A DNA stretch of 8,249 nt from an uncultured Bacteroidota bacterium (GCA_946479055.1 CAMLEX010000187.1:1-8249), one strand, 5' to 3'; numbered from the stretch's first letter, positions 1 through 7,093 are shown. The notes: generated by a model not told the origin, from the sequence alone. Program-made: numbers and translations.

Positions 1-336
1 AAAATAAATTCACTTTCTGTAAAATTAGTGAAAGACTATCTACTAACAATTTGCATATTCTGCTTTTCAGAACGATATATTTTAAAGACTTGGGTTGTTG
101 ATATCAGTAATTAACGCAATAAATCGTATTAACTACAGGTGAAGCAACTGGTTTTGTAATAAGATGATTATTTAATGTAGCTGCCGGAGATCAAGTGTAA
201 TCATCTCCGCCTGCCACAAACAATTGGGCCAGGGCATTTTTGCAAATCATTGTCTAATCAGACATGGCAATAACCGGTTTGTGATAAGTGAGAAATCACA
301 CTAAGGTGGATTCAATTATTGACCGATAACTATCCG
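1..336. other. Intergenic region without a supported gene
   Basis: No reading frame of convincing length or protein character is present on either strand. The stretch lies downstream of fcl, whose TAG stop is at 337-339, so it is either the 3' flank of the gmd-fcl pair or the upstream region of a gene outside the window. It holds two overlapping inverted repeats (162-209, listed separately), the 8-base palindrome AACCGGTT at 272-279, and a short stem TGTGAT/ATCACA at 280-285 and 295-300. None of these stems is followed by a T tract on either strand, so I do not call a terminator. Confidence 0.6.
162..209. repeat. Two overlapping, mutually exclusive inverted repeats
   Basis: AGATGATTA at 162-170 is the exact reverse complement of TAATCATCT at 198-206. 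A second pair, CGGAGAT at 185-191 and ATCTCCG at 203-209, is also perfect. The two right arms share bases 203-206, so in a transcript only one of the two stems could form at a time. The short stem has an 11-base loop and is more GC-rich; the long one encloses 27 bases. Such an arrangement can act as an alternative-structure switch, but no adjacent gene or T tract shows a role here, so function is unknown. Confidence 0.45.
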
Positions 337-1272
337 CTACCCGTTTTTTATTTCAGAAAGAAAATGCTGGTAAGCCAGCTTTAATCCATCCTTCAAAGAA
401 ATTTTATGCTTCCAGCCCATGGCATGGATCAATGAGCTATCCATTAATTTACGTGGAGTACCATCTGGCTTCGATGTATCAAACCTGATCTCCCCTTCGA
501 AACCTATTACTTCTTTTACCACAAAAGCCAGATCCCTGATCATTATCTCCTCTCCTGTCCCTGCGTTTACAAACAATTTATCATTGTAGTTCTTCATCAG
601 GAAAAAACAGGCATCCCCCAGATCGTCGACATACATAAACTCCCGAAATGGCGAGCCTGAACCCCATATTTCTACATGGTCAGCTTTATTCATTTTTCCT
701 TCATGAAACTTGCGAATCAAGGCTGGAATAACATGTGAATTTTGCAAGTGATAATTATCGCCCTCTCCATACAAATTGGTAGGCATAGCAGAAATAAAAT
801 TGCAGCCATACTGATCGCGGTAAGCTTCACAAAGCTTTATGCCGGCTATCTTTGCTATAGCATACGGTTCATTAGTAGGTTCCAGCAAGCCTGTAAGTAA
901 ATATTCTTCCTTCAGGGGTTGCGGTGCCAATTTTGGATAAATGCAAGAGCTCCCCAGGAATAATAATTTCTTCACGCCATTTACATAAGCTGCATGAATA
1001 ACATTCGCTTCTATCAGGAGATTATTATATAAAAACTCAGCCCGGTAAATATTATTAGCCAGTATGCCTCCCACTTTAGCCGCCGCAAGAAAAACGAAGT
1101 CCGGTTTTTCTTTTGCAAAAAAATCATTTACCGCCTGTTGATTACAAAGATCAAGTTCAGAAGATGTCCGTGTAAGAATATTTGTAAATCCTTCCTGTTC
1201 CAGTTTTCTTACAATTGACGAGCCCACCATGCCCCGATGGCCTGCTACAAAAACTTTACTGTTTTTTTCCAT
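337..1272 (-). CDS. fcl: GDP-L-fucose synthase
   Basis: This 311-residue protein is a cytoplasmic short-chain dehydrogenase/reductase of the extended type. The family performs the 3,5-epimerisation and NADPH-dependent 4-reduction of GDP-4-keto-6-deoxymannose to GDP-L-fucose. The nucleotide-binding glycine motif GHRGMVG is at residues 11-17. The catalytic set known from the E. coli enzyme is present with an offset of one: Ser108, Cys110, Tyr137 and Lys141 (in PYAIAK), and His180 as the acid/base. Length is normal for the family, which is about 310-320 residues. The ATG overlaps the TAA stop of gmd by one base (TAATG), pointing to translational coupling, and gmd makes the substrate of this enzyme. 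The product would feed fucosylated surface polysaccharides or glycoproteins, although no glycosyltransferase is visible in the window. The stop codon is TAG. Confidence 0.96.
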   Translation of the reverse strand: MEKNSKVFVAGHRGMVGSSIVRKLEQEGFTNILTRTSSELDLCNQQAVNDFFAKEKPDFVFLAAAKVGGILANNIYRAEFLYNNLLIEANVIHAAYVNGVKKLLFLGSSCIYPKLAPQPLKEEYLLTGLLEPTNEPYAIAKIAGIKLCEAYRDQYGCNFISAMPTNLYGEGDNYHLQNSHVIPALIRKFHEGKMNKADHVEIWGSGSPFREFMYVDDLGDACFFLMKNYNDKLFVNAGTGEEIMIRDLAFVVKEVIGFEGEIRFDTSKPDGTPRKLMDSSLIHAMGWKHKISLKDGLKLAYQHFLSEIKNG

Positions 1273-2384
1273 TACTCAAATTGCCTTAATGTTTGAAAAC
1301 CTGACTCTTTCAGAACAACATCCTTGCGGAAATTTTCAATGTCTGCATCTACCATTTCTTTGGCCAGCTCACTCACTGTACATTTTGCTACCCAACCCAG
1401 TTTTTCTTTTGCCTTCGTGGGGTCTCCAAGAAGGAGGTCCACTTCTGTTGGCCGGAAATAACGTTTATCTACTTCTACTATTACATCTCCCTTTTGTAAA
1501 GGAATATCCAAATTATCTACACTGACTACAATTCCTTTTTCATCTTCCCCTTCGCCTTTGAATTCAATCGTTACTCCGGCATGGGCAAAAGCCAATTTCA
1601 CAAAATCCCTTACCGCCGTTGTAACGCCTGTAGCAATTACAAAATCTTCGGGTTCATCCTGCTGCAGGATCAGCCACATCGCTTCTACATAATCCTTTGC
1701 ATGGCCCCAGTCACGTTTTGCATCCAGGTTTCCTAACCAAAGTTTTTTCTTTAATCCTAATACAATCTCCGCCACTCCCCTTGTTATTTTGCGGGTCACA
1801 AATGTTTCTCCACGTAACGGGCTCTCATGATTGAATAAAATACCATTGCATGCAAACATGCCATAAGCTTCGCGGTAGTTTACAGTAATCCAGAATGCAT
1901 ACAACTTAGCTACACCATAAGGCGATCTTGGATAAAACGGCGTTGTTTCACTTTGAGGAACAGCCTGTACCTTACCATATAATTCGGAAGTAGATGCCTG
2001 GTAAATCTTTGTCTTTTTTTCCATACCAAGAATTCTTACCGCTTCCAGTATCCTCAATGTACCTGCTGCATCCGTATTGGCTACGTATTCCGGCTCCTCA
2101 AAACTTACCTGCACATGGCTCATGGCACCAAGATTATAGATCTCATCCGGCTGCACCTGCTGAATGATGCGGATGATATTGGTAGAATCGGTTAAATCGC
2201 CATAATGCAGTACCATTTTTAGATTAGACTCGTGTGGATCCTGGTACAAATGATCAACTCTTTGCGTATTGATAAGGGAAGTACGGCGCTTAATACCATG
2301 CACTTCATAGCCTTTGCTCAATAGCAACTCTGCAAGGTAAGCTCCGTCTTGTCCTGTAATTCCGGTGATAAGGGCTTTTTTCAT
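1272..2384 (-). CDS. gmd: GDP-mannose 4,6-dehydratase
   Basis: This 370-residue protein is an extended short-chain dehydrogenase/reductase that converts GDP-D-mannose to GDP-4-keto-6-deoxy-D-mannose, the first step towards GDP-L-fucose and other 6-deoxyhexoses. The N-terminal NADP-binding motif GITGQDG is at residues 8-14. The catalytic residues of the family are visible as Thr132 and Glu134 (in STSE) and Tyr156 and Lys160 (in SPYGVAK). The sequences [16 protein letters not shown] at 185-200, RDWGHAKDY at 224-232 and RYFRPTEVD at 308-316 are characteristic of Gmd rather than of UDP-sugar dehydratases. The length matches bacterial Gmd proteins. The ATG start is well placed, 17 bases after a promoter-like TATATTTG. 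The last base of its stop codon region is shared with the ATG of fcl, so the two form a two-gene biosynthetic unit. Confidence 0.97.
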   Translation of the reverse strand: MKKALITGITGQDGAYLAELLLSKGYEVHGIKRRTSLINTQRVDHLYQDPHESNLKMVLHYGDLTDSTNIIRIIQQVQPDEIYNLGAMSHVQVSFEEPEYVANTDAAGTLRILEAVRILGMEKKTKIYQASTSELYGKVQAVPQSETTPFYPRSPYGVAKLYAFWITVNYREAYGMFACNGILFNHESPLRGETFVTRKITRGVAEIVLGLKKKLWLGNLDAKRDWGHAKDYVEAMWLILQQDEPEDFVIATGVTTAVRDFVKLAFAHAGVTIEFKGEGEDEKGIVVSVDNLDIPLQKGDVIVEVDKRYFRPTEVDLLLGDPTKAKEKLGWVAKCTVSELAKEMVDADIENFRKDVVLKESGFQTLRQFE

Positions 2385-2398
2385 TCAAAGGTTTATTT

Positions 2399-2409
2399 CG
2401 GCAAATATA
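2399..2409 (-). promoter_or_regulatory. Bacteroidota-type -7 promoter element for gmd
   Basis: The minus strand reads TATATTTGCCG, a perfect match to the Bacteroidota -7 consensus TAnnTTTG (bases 2409-2402). It lies in the 43-base gap between the mqnA stop and the gmd ATG, with 17 bases between the motif and the start codon. I see no clear TTG-type -33 element at the expected distance. If active, it gives gmd-fcl a promoter independent of mqnA with a leader of only about 10-12 bases. Confidence 0.6.
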
Positions 2410-2427
2410 AAGGCCGGTTTTCATTAA

Positions 2428-3195
2428 TCATAGTTCCCTGTCAACAAACCTTTCATACTCACCAATACATCTTAAAAAACGCTCCATTCCTTTTCTTTTA
2501 TTATTATCCAACTGGTAACTAAGATGCAACGTATAATATTTCTTCAGATCGTAAAGATCAAAAGCTGTCTCCCGAACGATTTCCTCAATATGCTCCAACC
2601 CCATGGCATTGGCTTTGTCAAAAGCTTCTATAAAATGATCGGTCAATGGCTTTGTGCTTACCCAGGCCGCAAATACAAAAGGCAACCCGGTAATCAATCG
2701 CCACTCACTCCCCAGGTCATAAATGAATGTAGAGATCTTCCGCTGTTCCAAAGCCCGGTCGCCAATGACTAGTCCTGCCGTTGTTCCTTTTATTAGCTGG
2801 CGATAAGTGTCATCGCTTGCCTGGATGATCTCAGGATTAATTCCCCATGATTCCTTCATCAGCCATTTTAACAGAGCTACAGAAGAACGGCTTTGATAAT
2901 CGAGATATACTTTCTTTATCTCATGCATGGGAACTTCGCTGAACAGGCAGACGGAAGCAACCTCACCTTCTGTTCCAATGCAATAATTCCCATTGATATA
3001 ATAAGAAGGTAGTTGAGGGATAACAGCTACCGGGATCAAACCAACATCTATTTCATCATCAATCAGCATCTGCGCCAGTTTTGCCGGGTATGCGCCTACT
3101 AATTCTATCATTTTATTTACCGGCTCCTTTTGCAAACCATAGATCAGCGGCTTTGTATTCAGGTAATTGACAATGCCTACACGAATCTTATCCAA
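2428..3195 (-). CDS. mqnA: Chorismate dehydratase of the futalosine menaquinone pathway
   Basis: This 255-residue protein belongs to the MqnA/MqnD family (periplasmic-binding-protein fold, used here as a cytoplasmic enzyme). MqnA removes water from chorismate to give 3-[(1-carboxyvinyl)oxy]benzoate, which MqnE then joins to adenosine. The N-terminus RVGIVNYLNTKPL (5-17) is MqnA-like; MqnD proteins instead begin with a segment resembling SPCPNDTF. Further family landmarks are DVGLIPVAVIP (50-60), the LDYQSRSSVALLKWL segment (98-112), GDRAL (145-149) and LPFVFAAWV (171-179). The start codon is TTG: the frame is closed by TGA at 3225-3223 and contains no ATG or GTG before the conserved N-terminus. 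No other menaquinone gene is adjacent, but mqn genes are often scattered. The gene is divergent from purB and runs in the same direction as gmd, 43 bases downstream. Confidence 0.9.
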   Translation of the reverse strand: MDKIRVGIVNYLNTKPLIYGLQKEPVNKMIELVGAYPAKLAQMLIDDEIDVGLIPVAVIPQLPSYYINGNYCIGTEGEVASVCLFSEVPMHEIKKVYLDYQSRSSVALLKWLMKESWGINPEIIQASDDTYRQLIKGTTAGLVIGDRALEQRKISTFIYDLGSEWRLITGLPFVFAAWVSTKPLTDHFIEAFDKANAMGLEHIEEIVRETAFDLYDLKKYYTLHLSYQLDNNKRKGMERFLRCIGEYERFVDREL

Positions 3196-3209
3196 TTCAG
3201 TTACTTTTG

Positions 3210-3220
3210 CGGCAAAGATA
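3210..3220 (-). promoter_or_regulatory. Bacteroidota-type -7 promoter element for mqnA
   Basis: The minus strand reads TATCTTTGCCG, with TATCTTTG (3220-3213) a perfect TAnnTTTG match. Seventeen bases separate it from the TTG start of mqnA, the same distance as between the gmd element and the gmd ATG. This supports the TTG assignment and implies a leader of about 10-12 bases. No good -33 TTG element is seen upstream. Confidence 0.62.
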
Positions 3221-3237
3221 TATCAACTTGTTTGTCG

Positions 3238-3330
3238 TTTATGGTTTATAGTTTATTGTTCTTTAATCCGTAACAACATTTATATATCCGTAATATCTGT
3301 CAACTATAAACCAAAGCAAAAAACCATAAA
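3238..3330. repeat. Interleaved AT-rich inverted repeats in the mqnA-purB divergent region
   Basis: The left segment 3238-3253 reads TTTATGGTTTATAGTT. Its two halves recur as reverse complements on the right: AACTATAAACCA at 3302-3313 pairs with 3242-3253 (12 of 12), and AAACCATAAA at 3321-3330 pairs with 3238-3247 (10 of 10). The right arm looks like the complement of the left arm interrupted by a short insertion. The repeats fill most of the 141-base divergent spacer and end seven bases before the purB ATG. They may be a degenerate dispersed intergenic repeat or a regulatory structure; the sequence alone does not decide. Confidence 0.5.
3266..3293 (+). promoter_or_regulatory. Paired ATCCGTAA direct repeats upstream of purB
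   Basis: The octamer ATCCGTAA occurs at 3266-3273 and again at 3286-3293. The starts are 20 bases apart, close to two helical turns, so a dimeric regulator could contact both on one face. They lie 44-71 bases upstream of the purB ATG and between the arms of the inverted repeat. No TAnnTTTG element for purB is apparent. A role as an operator is only a guess. Confidence 0.25.
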
Positions 3331-3336
3331 TTTTTA

Positions 3337-4680
3337 ATGGAACTATCAGCTCTCACCGCTATTTCCGCTGTAGATGGCCGCTACAGGAGACAGGTACAAC
3401 ACCTGGACGAATATTTTTCTGAATATGCATTGATGAAATACAGGGTATTGATAGAAGTGGAATACCTGTTGTTCCTGGAAAGAAAAAAATTCTTCAAATT
3501 TTCAAGTAAAACCATCAAGCACCTGAATAAACTGGCAGAAGATTTCGGCCTTGAAGATGCGCAGGAAATAAAACAAATAGAATATACTACCAACCATGAT
3601 GTAAAAGCGGTAGAATATTTCCTGAAAAATGAATTGGAGAAAAGTGACGGAAAAGCGGCAAAAGAATGGATACACTTTGGACTTACTTCCCAGGATATCA
3701 ATAATACAGCTATCCCGTTATTGTGGAAACATGCTATCGAATATGAATACCTGCCGGGATTATTGAACCTGAATACCCAATTAAAATTACTGGCGCAGGA
3801 ATGGAAAGACATCCCCATGCTGGCACATACGCATGGCCAACCTGCCAGCCCTACCAAACTGGGTAAGGAAATAATGGTATTTGCAGAAAGGATACAGGCC
3901 CAGATAGAGCAGTTTATTACGGTTCCTTTCAGTGCGAAATTTGGTGGAGCTACCGGCAATTTCAATGCGCATTATGTTGCATTTCCCAAAACAGATTGGA
4001 TAAAATTTGGAAACGAATTCACTGATCATTTAGGTCTGAGCCGCCAGCAGTTTACAACACAGATTGAGCATTATGATAATTTGTCGGCCCATTTTGATTG
4101 TATGAAAAGGATCAATAATATTTTGATTGACTTTTCCCGCGATGTATGGACCTATGTTTCCATGGAATACTTTAAACAAAAGACAAAGAAAGGAGAAGTG
4201 GGTTCATCGGCTATGCCGCATAAAGTAAACCCAATCGATTTTGAAAATGCCGAAGGAAATTTAGGCGTAGCCAATGCCATTTTTGAACATCTTTCGTCCA
4301 AGCTGCCTGTATCAAGATTGCAAAGGGATCTAACAGACTCAACTGTTCTGCGCAATATCGGCGTACCGTTCGCCCATACTATTATAGCCTTTAAATCAAT
4401 TGAAAAAGGATTAGATAAATTATTGCTCAACGATGCAAAAATTCATGAAGACCTGGAAAATAACTGGGCGGTAGTTGCGGAAGCTATTCAAACAGTTTTA
4501 CGAAGAGAAAACTATCCCAAGCCTTATGAAGCATTAAAGGAGCTGACAAGAGGAAATAATAAAATTGATAAAAAAGTAATTCATCAATTTATTGATAGCC
4601 TTAAAACCGGAGCTGAAATAAAAAAAGAATTAAAAAAGATTACTCCGCATAATTATACCGGCGTGACTGCAAAATTCTAA
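3337..4680 (+). CDS. purB: Adenylosuccinate lyase
   Basis: This 447-residue protein of the fumarase/aspartase superfamily acts twice in purine synthesis: it releases fumarate from SAICAR to give AICAR, and from adenylosuccinate to give AMP. It resembles the longer E. coli-type PurB, with the N-terminus MELSALTAISAVDGRY at 1-16 and TTNHDVKAVEYFLK at 84-97. Other landmarks are FGLTSQDINNTA (114-125) and THGQPASPTKLGKE (165-178), whose His166 is the expected catalytic histidine. The superfamily signature GSSAMPHKVNPI (289-300) carries the mobile-loop catalytic serine (Ser290 or Ser291). The active-site regions appear complete and the length is normal; the enzyme should work as a cytoplasmic homotetramer. 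The ATG gives the canonical N-terminus; the leader is A/T-rich with no Shine-Dalgarno sequence. It is the only complete plus-strand gene and overlaps the end of the convergent acetyltransferase gene by four bases. Confidence 0.97.
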   Translation: MELSALTAISAVDGRYRRQVQHLDEYFSEYALMKYRVLIEVEYLLFLERKKFFKFSSKTIKHLNKLAEDFGLEDAQEIKQIEYTTNHDVKAVEYFLKNELEKSDGKAAKEWIHFGLTSQDINNTAIPLLWKHAIEYEYLPGLLNLNTQLKLLAQEWKDIPMLAHTHGQPASPTKLGKEIMVFAERIQAQIEQFITVPFSAKFGGATGNFNAHYVAFPKTDWIKFGNEFTDHLGLSRQQFTTQIEHYDNLSAHFDCMKRINNILIDFSRDVWTYVSMEYFKQKTKKGEVGSSAMPHKVNPIDFENAEGNLGVANAIFEHLSSKLPVSRLQRDLTDSTVLRNIGVPFAHTIIAFKSIEKGLDKLLLNDAKIHEDLENNWAVVAEAIQTVLRRENYPKPYEALKELTRGNNKIDKKVIHQFIDSLKTGAEIKKELKKITPHNYTGVTAKF

Positions 4681-4694
4681 GCTTGAAAATTTTG
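4670..4694. terminator. Weak AT-rich stem between the convergent purB and GNAT genes
   Basis: CAAAATT at 4670-4676 and AATTTTG at 4688-4694 form a perfect 7-base inverted repeat around an 11-base loop that contains both stop codons. On the plus strand it is followed by TTTT and then a long A run. The stem has only one G-C pair, so an intrinsic terminator of normal strength is doubtful. It is the only hairpin candidate at this junction and would have to serve both directions. Confidence 0.2.
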
Positions 4695-5207
4695 TTTTAA
4701 AAAAAAATATTGAAATAATTCTTTAGCTCCTTCTTTATAAGTGCTATGAAATGTAAACCCTGCTTTCAGCAAAACTTTTTGCGAAGCGGTATTTGACATT
4801 TCTGTTACGGCAAAAATTTCGGTGAGGGATGTTTTTGTAAAGACATATTGAAGACCGCCCATTGTTAGTTCGGTAGCATAACCTTTACCCCAATTTTGCT
4901 TGAGCAGCGCATACCCTAACTGCATTTTATTCTCCGTTCTTTCTATGGGGATGAAAGCAAATGAACCCACGAATGCACCCGTCTGTTTTTCTTCTACAGC
5001 CCAACGACCAGAAGCCGGATCCTCTCCCAGTTTTTGCAAAATTTCAGATAGAAATTGGTCTGCTTCTTCTCTTGTTTTTGCCGGCCTTATATAGCGCATG
5101 ATTTCTTCATCACCATTCAACAAAAAGAAATTGTCGCTATCATCTTTTGTATAATGACGTACAATTAATCTTTCTGTTTCAAATAATATATGCGCTGATC
5201 CTTTCAC
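4677..5207 (-). CDS. GNAT-family N-acetyltransferase, RimJ/RimL-like
   Basis: This 176-residue protein is a GCN5-related acetyltransferase of the RimJ/RimL subgroup, which transfers acetyl groups from acetyl-CoA to protein N-termini or small amines. The start ILFETERLIVRHY (7-19) is typical of that subgroup. The acetyl-CoA pyrophosphate-binding loop is QNWGKGYA (104-111), and NTASQKVLLKAGF (139-151) is the usual C-terminal acetyl-CoA-side helix and strand. The substrate cannot be read from sequence. The start is GTG: an in-frame TAA lies only two codons upstream (5213-5211) and no ATG occurs before the conserved motif. A purine-rich AAAGG directly abuts the GTG, so initiation may be weak or leaderless unless the gene is read from prfC. 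It sits 64 bases downstream of prfC on the same strand, and its TAG overlaps the end of purB. Confidence 0.88.
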   Translation of the reverse strand: MKGSAHILFETERLIVRHYTKDDSDNFFLLNGDEEIMRYIRPAKTREEADQFLSEILQKLGEDPASGRWAVEEKQTGAFVGSFAFIPIERTENKMQLGYALLKQNWGKGYATELTMGGLQYVFTKTSLTEIFAVTEMSNTASQKVLLKAGFTFHSTYKEGAKELFQYFFLKQNFQA

Positions 5208-5214
5208 CCTTTAA

Positions 5215-5270
5215 ATGATCTTTGAATCATCGGAGTTCCGCCAAGTCTCCCGCCGGGGATTTAGGGGCCG
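5215..5270. repeat. GC-rich, hairpin-forming intergenic element between GNAT and prfC
   Basis: Much of the 64-base spacer consists of small hairpins: ATGAT/ATCAT (5215-5219, 5226-5230), CGGA-GT-TCCG (5231-5240) and TCCC-GCCG-GGGA (5248-5259), followed by TTTAGGGGCC. The segment CCCCTAAATCCCC on the minus strand (within 5255-5268) resembles a class of short palindromic repeats that I recall as common between genes of Bacteroidota. It is far more GC-rich than the rest of the intergenic DNA here. Seen on the transcript from prfC to GNAT it could stabilise or attenuate the message, but no T run follows it. Confidence 0.45.
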
Positions 5271-5271
5271 T

Positions 5272-6861
5272 TTAAGCCATTTCTTTATGTATCTCTGAAG
5301 TAAAATGAAATGTAACAGCAGGGTTGTTAGTAATCTCCGTATTTAGAAACCATTCGCTTTGTGCCAGGTAAACCATGTGTCCATCTTTATCTTCCGCGAT
5401 ATTAGCCTGTTTGAACCGTGCAAACTCTTCCAGTTTTTTGGGGTCATTGCTGGTAAGCCAGCAGGCTTTATAAAAAGGCAAAGAATTAAACACAACAGAT
5501 GCTCCATATTCATGCAACAAACGATATTGAATTACTTCAAACTGCAATTCACCAACACAACCAATGATCTTTCTATTGCCCCCAAACTGGGTGAATAATT
5601 GCGCAACTCCTTCATCGGTTAATTGCATCAACCCTTTCTCCAATTGCTTGGTTTTCATCGGATCTTTATTCGCTACCTCTTTAAAAATTTCCGGTGAAAA
5701 GGAAGGTATCCCTGTAAAATAAAAATCTTCGCCTTCCGTCAATGTATCGCCAATTTTAAAATTGCCGGTATCAAATAAACCTACTACATCGCCGGGATAA
5801 GCATCTTCAATAATGCTTTTATCCCTTGCCATAAAACTGTAGGGATTACTAAAACGAACATCTTTATCCAGCCTTACATGATGAAAATATTTATTGCGTT
5901 CAAACTTTCCGGAACATACCCGGAGGAATGCGATCCTGTCACGGTGTTTGGGATCAAGATTGGCATGTATCTTAAAAACAAACCCACTTAGTTTTTCTTC
6001 TTCTACATTCACCGGCCTTGCCGTTGTTTCCCTGCTCCGCGGCGTAGGTGCAATTTTGATAAACGTATCCAGCATTTCTTTTACTCCAAAATTATTGATA
6101 GCACTTCCAAAGAAAACCGGCGCCACTTTCCCCGCCAGGTAATCTTCCACTTTTAATTCACCATGCACGCCATCTACCAGTTCCACATCTTCCCGCAACT
6201 GTGCAGCATCTTTTTCACCCAATCTCTGATCCAATACCGGATCGTTAATGTCGGATATGGAAACACTATCTGTTGCTTTTGTATTAGCCGCAAACAGCAA
6301 AAGCCCTTTATCATGCAAATCGTAAACACCTTTAAATTCTTTACCGCTATTGATAGGCCAGGTCATCGGGTGAAGGTGAATAGATAATTCCTTTTCAATT
6401 TCTTCCAGCAGGTCGAAACGGTTTTTACCATCACGGTCCATTTTGTTTATAAAAACAATAACAGGAGTATCCCGCATGCGACATACTTCCATCAATCGTT
6501 TTGTTTGCGCTTCTACCCCGTTTACACTATCCACCACCAGGATCACACTATCCACAGCGGTGAGTGTACGGTATGTATCTTCAGCGAAATCCTTGTGCCC
6601 AGGCGTATCCAGCAGATTGATAAGCGTACCATCATATTCAAAACTCATTACCGAAGTAGCTACCGAAATACCTCTTTGTCTTTCTATCTCCATGAAATCG
6701 CTGGTAGCATGTTTCTTGATCTTATTGCTTTTGACAGCACCCGCTACCTGTATCGCACCACCAAATAGCAGGAATTTTTCGGTCAATGTGGTTTTACCGG
6801 CATCCGGGTGACTAATGATAGCAAATGTTCTGCGTCGTTGTATTTCGTTGTGATATTTCAT
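5272..6861 (-). CDS. prfC: Peptide chain release factor 3
   Basis: The gene encodes the translational GTPase RF3, which removes RF1 or RF2 from the ribosome after peptide release. From the ATG at 6861 the protein has 529 residues, the same length as E. coli RF3. The GTPase motifs are in order: P-loop SHPDAGKTT (17-25), RQRGISV (61-67), DTPGHKDF (85-92), NKMD (139-142) and GSAINN (252-257). RF3-typical segments follow, including [21 protein letters not shown] (292-312) and [15 protein letters not shown] (434-448). The frame stays open for 53 more codons upstream to 7020, but that extension translates repeat and promoter DNA and has no family similarity, so the ATG at 6861 is chosen. A TACCTTTG element lies 59 bases upstream. 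GNAT follows 64 bases downstream and may be cotranscribed. Confidence 0.96.
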   Translation of the reverse strand: MKYHNEIQRRRTFAIISHPDAGKTTLTEKFLLFGGAIQVAGAVKSNKIKKHATSDFMEIERQRGISVATSVMSFEYDGTLINLLDTPGHKDFAEDTYRTLTAVDSVILVVDSVNGVEAQTKRLMEVCRMRDTPVIVFINKMDRDGKNRFDLLEEIEKELSIHLHPMTWPINSGKEFKGVYDLHDKGLLLFAANTKATDSVSISDINDPVLDQRLGEKDAAQLREDVELVDGVHGELKVEDYLAGKVAPVFFGSAINNFGVKEMLDTFIKIAPTPRSRETTARPVNVEEEKLSGFVFKIHANLDPKHRDRIAFLRVCSGKFERNKYFHHVRLDKDVRFSNPYSFMARDKSIIEDAYPGDVVGLFDTGNFKIGDTLTEGEDFYFTGIPSFSPEIFKEVANKDPMKTKQLEKGLMQLTDEGVAQLFTQFGGNRKIIGCVGELQFEVIQYRLLHEYGASVVFNSLPFYKACWLTSNDPKKLEEFARFKQANIAEDKDGHMVYLAQSEWFLNTEITNNPAVTFHFTSEIHKEMA

Positions 6862-6882
6862 GCCCCAATCCCCTAAGGGGAT
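6862..6882 (-). promoter_or_regulatory. Hairpin over the prfC translation start region
   Basis: ATCCCC at 6868-6873 and GGGGAT at 6877-6882 form a perfect 6-base stem with a 3-base loop. It ends six bases before the prfC ATG, where a ribosome binding site would normally lie. On the messenger the order is stem, GGGGC, AUG, with no free Shine-Dalgarno sequence. The CCCC-rich hairpin resembles the repeat on the other side of prfC. It could reduce initiation of prfC translation, or simply be a repeat remnant. Confidence 0.4.
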
Positions 6883-6917
6883 ATTAAAATATTTATGATT
6901 TGTTGTTCCCTTTTGGG

Positions 6918-6928
6918 CCGCAAAGGTA
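6918..6928 (-). promoter_or_regulatory. Bacteroidota-type -7 promoter element for prfC
   Basis: The minus strand reads TACCTTTGCGG, with TACCTTTG (6928-6921) a perfect TAnnTTTG match. Its position predicts a prfC leader of roughly 50 bases that includes the hairpin at 6868-6882. No convincing -33 TTG element is seen at the usual distance. This element also argues against the upstream-extended prfC reading frame, because it would lie inside it. Confidence 0.6.
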
Positions 6929-6982
6929 AGGCTTGGAAGGGATTTTATATTGCCAGCTTTAGGCGAAGGAACACTGCCATTG

Positions 6983-7010
6983 CCACGAATTACACGAATT
7001 GACACAAATC
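6983..7010. repeat. Tandem-like CACGAATT intergenic repeat fragment
   Basis: The plus strand carries CACGAATTA, CACGAATTG and the degenerate ACACAAATC in succession, a period of about nine to ten bases. Short runs of this kind are, to my recollection, frequent between genes in Bacteroidota genomes. Here the run lies in the spacer between the CHAD gene and prfC, upstream of the prfC promoter element. In one frame of the opposite strand it translates to VSIRVIRG, which creates the false N-terminal extension of prfC. Confidence 0.45.
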
Positions 7011-7093
7011 GGGTTCCCACTTTGTATCTGTAGGGGATATATCAGCCTTTAAATTAATAAAAACTACGTACCTGGCGCTATGATGATAAAACG

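Noticed and set aside
280..300. TGTGA and TCACA half-sites resembling a CRP operator
   Set aside because: The half-sites are 11 bases apart instead of the 6 required for a CRP-type site, and there is no suitably placed downstream gene.
280..300. Intrinsic terminator for gmd-fcl formed by TGTGAT/ATCACA
   Set aside because: On the transcribed minus strand the stem is followed by AACCGG rather than a U tract, and the stem is only six pairs long.
1..336. Remnant of a larger gene, tRNA or small RNA in the left flank
   Set aside because: No tRNA-like fold, conserved RNA motif or protein-like frame beyond about 20 codons was found on either strand.
1229..1525. 98-codon plus-strand frame across the gmd-fcl junction
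   Set aside because: It is antisense to two certain genes, and its leucine- and proline-rich translation is a by-product of their codons.
3381..3965. 194-codon open frame on the minus strand inside purB
   Set aside because: It lies wholly within the well-supported purB gene, has a composition biased by the opposite strand and shows no recognisable domain, so it is a shadow frame.
6443..6811. 122-codon plus-strand frame opposite the prfC GTPase domain
   Set aside because: It is antisense to conserved G-domain codons of RF3 and has no family features; its openness follows from the coding strand.
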